Assembly: GCA_940337035.1 (NCBI GenBank)
Contig: OW679202.1
Span: 46,145,763-46,209,762, forward strand
Length of the DNA stretch: 64,000 nt
Source of the DNA: Agriotes lineatus
Lineage: Eukaryota; Arthropoda; Insecta; Coleoptera; Elateridae
Direction of reading: 5' to 3'
Shown: positions 60,295 to 64,000 of the stretch, piece by piece
Position numbering within the stretch: position 1 is the first letter of the stretch
Layout: every line of letters starts with the position of its first letter
Position numbers and translations under genes: made by a program
The notes under the pieces: generated by a model
What the model was told of the DNA's origin: nothing
The model's database searches: none
The model's input: only the letters and a program-made list of their open reading frames with translations

Positions 60295-62140
60295 TTGGAT
60301 ATAACCTAACGGGAATGGTTTGTATCAGAATTATTAGTCCAAAAATAACCATCCACAATTCCTAGGTGACGTGCTAAGTGCAGCTGTAGAATAGAACCAA
60401 GCACATTTCAAATCGTGAAAAATAACTTTTCATTTACAGCAAATTAGTCGATTAAATAAAATAGAGAATGCACAACAGTAAATTTAAGTGCCAATAGCTT
60501 TGATAAAAGATACCTAATGGTAAAGGACTGTACAGGTACAGTAGAACGAACTCCACAAGGAAACGGCTTGTGTTTTGAATAGATGGATTCGTAGTCCAAC
60601 GTTCTTAACAGCTTTACAAGAGGTCACAAATTGTGGTAAATTATTATCTGCATCCCAGCTCAATCCCATTTCAGTGGAATGCCACCTACGTTCGTAGGTT
60701 GTACAAAGGAAAATTTAAAATAATTTTCCTGAGAGGAATACGATTTTATTATTCTTTGAAACCACATTCGCATTTGTCAGGAATGACGACGTATACAACA
60801 ATACGTGCATTTATGAATTTCAAATATAACGCGATTCCGTCAACTGCAGACTGAAAACTTGAGCGGAAATTTCGTCATTGTAACGCAGTTCGCTCGGCAA
60901 AAATCAGGACCCGTCCAAAATTTTCAGCGGCTTCTTTGCTAAACAATATAAGCCACTAATGGGCTAATGGTGACTTGGTGGCAAAATGGCAGCGTTGTAT
61001 GACGTTTCTCAGATTACCAAGGCAGATCGATGGACGAGTCCAGATACGAGTGTTTCGAATTGCTTGTAACTTCAAGGACATTCGTTTTCCCGACTTCGTT
61101 AACTTTAACAATCGCATTATTTCGTTCATTAGTTTGACGGGCACAATGTAGGAACAGACAAGAATGGTCGAGTTCTTTAAAGGCCCACATAAACATTTGA
61201 GTTGTTAATGTCCAGAATAATCTATCGAAGCAGCATTGCATTTGATGAGAAACATTAAGTTAGTTATAAATCTACTGGGTTTGTTTCGTACGCGAAATGA
61301 GGCACCATCATAACTACAGCGTTTTTCAATTTATTTTACAAGATGGTTTCGTGAAGTTCCTACGAAAATGTCATAATATATTCTGGGCGCAATTCAAAAT
61401 CATTGAGGGGAACCGTACGGGTAATAGTAAAAACCATTAGGAAGTTGTCGACTTGTGTAATTAAGTCAGACGCTCACTTAAAACTTCGATCTAAGTGAGA
61501 TGTTTGTATTTCGTTGAAGGCACAAACATCAATTTAGAGAAGAATCTCAAAATGTTCTACCTTCCGATAACGAAATTCATGGAAGAAAGTAGACACCGTA
61601 AGCTAAAAACCGTAATTTAGAGGTTTATCCCAATATTTGTAAAAAGTTTTCCCTAAAACTGCCAAGACATTTTGTAAAAATAACCAGATTATGTTAAATA
61701 GGCTTAAAGGTTTACCGGATGAATGAATTATTTACAGAACAGACTTCTTGCGAACTCTTGCTTAAAGTTATTTATATAAGAAGTGAGTCAAGTTAACCCC
61801 GGAATATATGCATACTGGCGGATCAGTTTACAGTGTGAGGATGATCATTTGCATCTGCTCCTGATGTGGCCTTTACAGGTACTCACGCCTCATGTATAAA
61901 AACCAGGCACATTGGAATCAATACTGGAAACAGCTACTACAATAAAATATTAAATTTGGAAACAGTCAATTAAGTCATAAGTATGTCATAAGTATCTACA
62001 ACAGCGGTTCCCAACTAACTTTTTTATCCCTCAATTTTTCTTAACAAATACTTCTAGTATTTTTTATAGTCGAGACTGCCTGATAAACTAATAATATAAA
62101 ATGTACAATACACTAATAAAATAATAAATATATTTATTTG
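60295..62140. other. DNA without a recognisable gene
   Basis: Short reverse frames around 60956-61241 have no motif, and no element ends were recognised. Confidence 0.4.
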
Positions 62141-62154
62141 ATACACTGTTTAAA

Positions 62155-62455
62155 GCCAGTGTGGCCGAGCGATTACGGAGCTCGGCTGCGATGCCACGGT
62201 ACTGGGTTCAAACCTCACATCTGGCAATTGGCAGGCGGCCCACGCCACGTCGCTTTAAAAATTGAGTACCGAAACCATGGTTGTAGAAGTAGGGAAAGTA
62301 AGGCAGTCGGCGAAGGCGTGATATTGACCACATCACCCAGTATGCCGTTAACGATGTGCCAGATAACCGGGTTTTGGAAAGCAATATTTCGACGGTCGTT
62401 ACCTGCTGTATGTCAGGCCATATTCATCCGTGTGGAATAAAGCGCCCTGAACTTT
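62155..62455 (+). mobile_element. tRNA-derived SINE (Leu/Ser-type head)
   Basis: The tRNA-like head spans 62155-62225. It has a GCCAG 5' stem pairing with CTGGC at the end, an A box GTGGCCGAGCGATTACGG, and B box GGGTTCAAACCTC (62204-62216). A 220-base body follows, ending near AATAAAGCGCCCTGAACTTT and a T-rich tail. The anticodon arm is not well formed, which with the long body argues for a SINE and not a tRNA gene. It differs from the tRNA-Ser family at 17-22 kb. Confidence 0.65.
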
Positions 62456-64000
62456 TACTTTTTACACACTTAGTTTCTATTTAAGTTTCAAAGTATGAGG
62501 ATGTGTCCAAGCGCTACAGTTATCAAGTGTCGTAATAAACAAGTGAAGGCCGCAAGGACGCTGTACGCAGCTAAAGTAATAAGCAATTGTACTTTTAGCT
62601 TTACTTTGTAGTTGAAATATAATGACGCTCATTCATTACCTACTAAAACACGAAGGTCAGTCACTTTGGACTTTACGAACTTGTGACGTCGGCTATACCA
62701 GGTATTGTAACGGCCGAGTGATAACTGGCTGAACATTGTAGTTCCATGTTTGATGGCAATTATGGAATTTAATAGATTTTAATAGACAAGTCAGTTAGTG
62801 CGTTTGTGAATGCTTTGTGCTTTGCTGCAAGTCACACTAATTGCAGTTTTGGACAAATTAAATACACGTTACTGCTGGTACAGTATGTTGTTATCGTATA
62901 TGACGCTATTTGAGAATCACTTAAAACAGTTTACGGCAAATAAACGCAAGAACAGTTTATTGCAATTATATCATATTTGTGCCAGTGTTTTTATAGTTAT
63001 GAGTAGTTAAATTATTATGCCTGGGTGCAGCAGCACATCCGGGAATAAAATACATATGTTTAGTGTCCCGAAGAATAATATATACAAACTGTACTCCCTC
63101 CAAGCAGTCTAAGTCCTAGATTCTTAAGAAGCAGTATCATAGCGAGGAAAGATTAACGAAAACTACTATTAACTGTACACCCAATACGTTGATTGAAAAT
63201 TGTTGTGGTAAAATTAATAATAACAGTCGATTGAGTAAAGGAAATGAGAGTCGAGTAAACAGAATTTCGAGTTTTATATTTATTACGATAACTGTACTAA
63301 AATTTCAATTTATTCCGAATTATCTTTTTGCTTTGAAAATTGGTTTTCCATTACAAAAAATTGAATGGGATACAACTAGGAGCTCAGTTTATGACTAGGA
63401 ACTCCGGTTCTTCTGAAAGCCTTTATCTTTAACATTATAAACACTGCGCCTATAGGATTTAACCGACAGCACAGGTACGTAAAAACTTGCCTGTGCTAAA
63501 GGCATATCGGTGCGCTGAGGCCTCGTGTCTCAGTAGGTAATAACTCAGTCCAAATATTCCAAACGTGAATTATCATCTTCACAAGCACAATTTTTAAATA
63601 CAAATAACCTAACAACCAGGAGTGTGCACACAACCAGTACAACCAAGTAATACGTAAAATGATATGTAAAACAACCAGCCACCAACTTGATCTAATCCTC
63701 TCCGATATAATCAACGATACAAACAATATCAACAAAAAATATCAAATACTAGATTTCTACCACTCTCAATTCAAAGAGAAATTTAATTGCAGGGGGCTAC
63801 AATAAAAAACAATAGAAAGTCTCATAGCAGACTATTGGTTGAGTAATAATAATATATGAAAAACTCCTAACAGAATAAGGAATGGAACAAACATGGAAAA
63901 CACAGTAGTTATACTCTTAAAATAACTGGCATCGATCATATTAAGGTTCAAGTAAAAATTGTAGTGCAATAAAAATTTCACATGTATAAGGTCAAACCTC
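62456..64000. other. DNA without a firmly recognisable gene
   Basis: A short plus-strand stretch at 63017-63076 reads MPGCSSTSGNKIHMFSVPKN, which is reminiscent of the start of a THAP zinc-finger domain, but the second Cys and the His pair are missing. No other feature is supportable. Confidence 0.35.

Noticed and set aside
62155..62225. Functional tRNA gene
   Set aside because: Only the outer stem and the two promoter boxes fit. The anticodon arm is poor and a 220-base SINE body follows.
63017..63076. THAP zinc-finger protein start
   Set aside because: The opening residues resemble a THAP start, but the required second Cys, downstream Cys/His pair and AVPTIF-like end are not present in any frame.
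1..64000. CRISPR arrays, bacterial operons, riboswitches, terminators
   Set aside because: There are no regular spacer arrays, ribosome-binding-site-led gene clusters or intrinsic terminators. The window is eukaryotic.

Overview
This 64 kb window looks like an intergenic or intronic stretch of a large, AT-rich, repeat-dense animal genome, most likely an insect. The evidence is the absence of bacterial-style gene packing, non-LTR retrotransposons of several clades, mariner, hAT-like and IS630/Tc1-type DNA transposons, tRNA-derived SINEs and spliceosomal introns. The exact lineage cannot be read from the sequence. I recognise no host protein-coding gene and no intact functional tRNA or rRNA gene. 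Everything I can support is mobile DNA or its debris.

Layout, 1-17 kb: AT-rich DNA and a GC-richer degenerate block (2.86-3.85 kb). Next comes a 1.5 kb foldback built of ~150-bp units (3.89-5.41 kb), a SINE-bearing repeat (6.70-7.25 kb) and a ~2 kb inverted repeat whose arms each carry a tRNA-like SINE head (7.45-9.41 kb). A nearly complete 2.29 kb DNA transposon with 37-bp inverted ends (9.52-11.81 kb) follows; its transposase is split by four tiny introns. The last pieces are a hAT-like fragment (11.87 kb) and a GC-rich block with a 102-bp tandem repeat (13.7-15.0 kb).

Layout, 17-33.5 kb: three copies of a tRNA-Ser-related SINE repeat (17.0-22.1 kb). Two broken copies of one RNase H-bearing LINE follow (22.6-27.9 kb), the second split by a 1.14 kb insertion. 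Then a 1.3 kb terminal-inverted-repeat element (30.19-31.51 kb) abuts a reverse-strand LINE fossil (31.5-32.3 kb), followed by a TCTCGA-rich short element (32.9-33.5 kb).

Layout, 36-64 kb: LINE tail, SINE-like pieces and GC-rich DNA (36.7-40.1 kb), then a reverse tRNA-Ser SINE (41.4 kb). A 607-bp foldback with arrays of CTCGA motifs (46.1-46.7 kb) lies directly against a truncated LINE (46.76-48.97 kb). Mariner scraps follow (50.1-52.7 kb). A LINE with a continuous 1117-codon endonuclease/reverse transcriptase/C2H2-finger frame lies at 55.3-58.7 kb. After it come a 225-bp GC-rich segment flanked by an 11-bp direct repeat (58.8-59.0 kb), a hAT-type non-autonomous element with 8-bp target duplications (59.3-60.3 kb) and a SINE (62.2 kb).

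The elements are related by dependence. LINEs such as the 55.3 kb one supply reverse transcriptase that may mobilise the SINEs. Transposase-less terminal-repeat elements need a transposase from elsewhere. Nesting orders several insertions in time.
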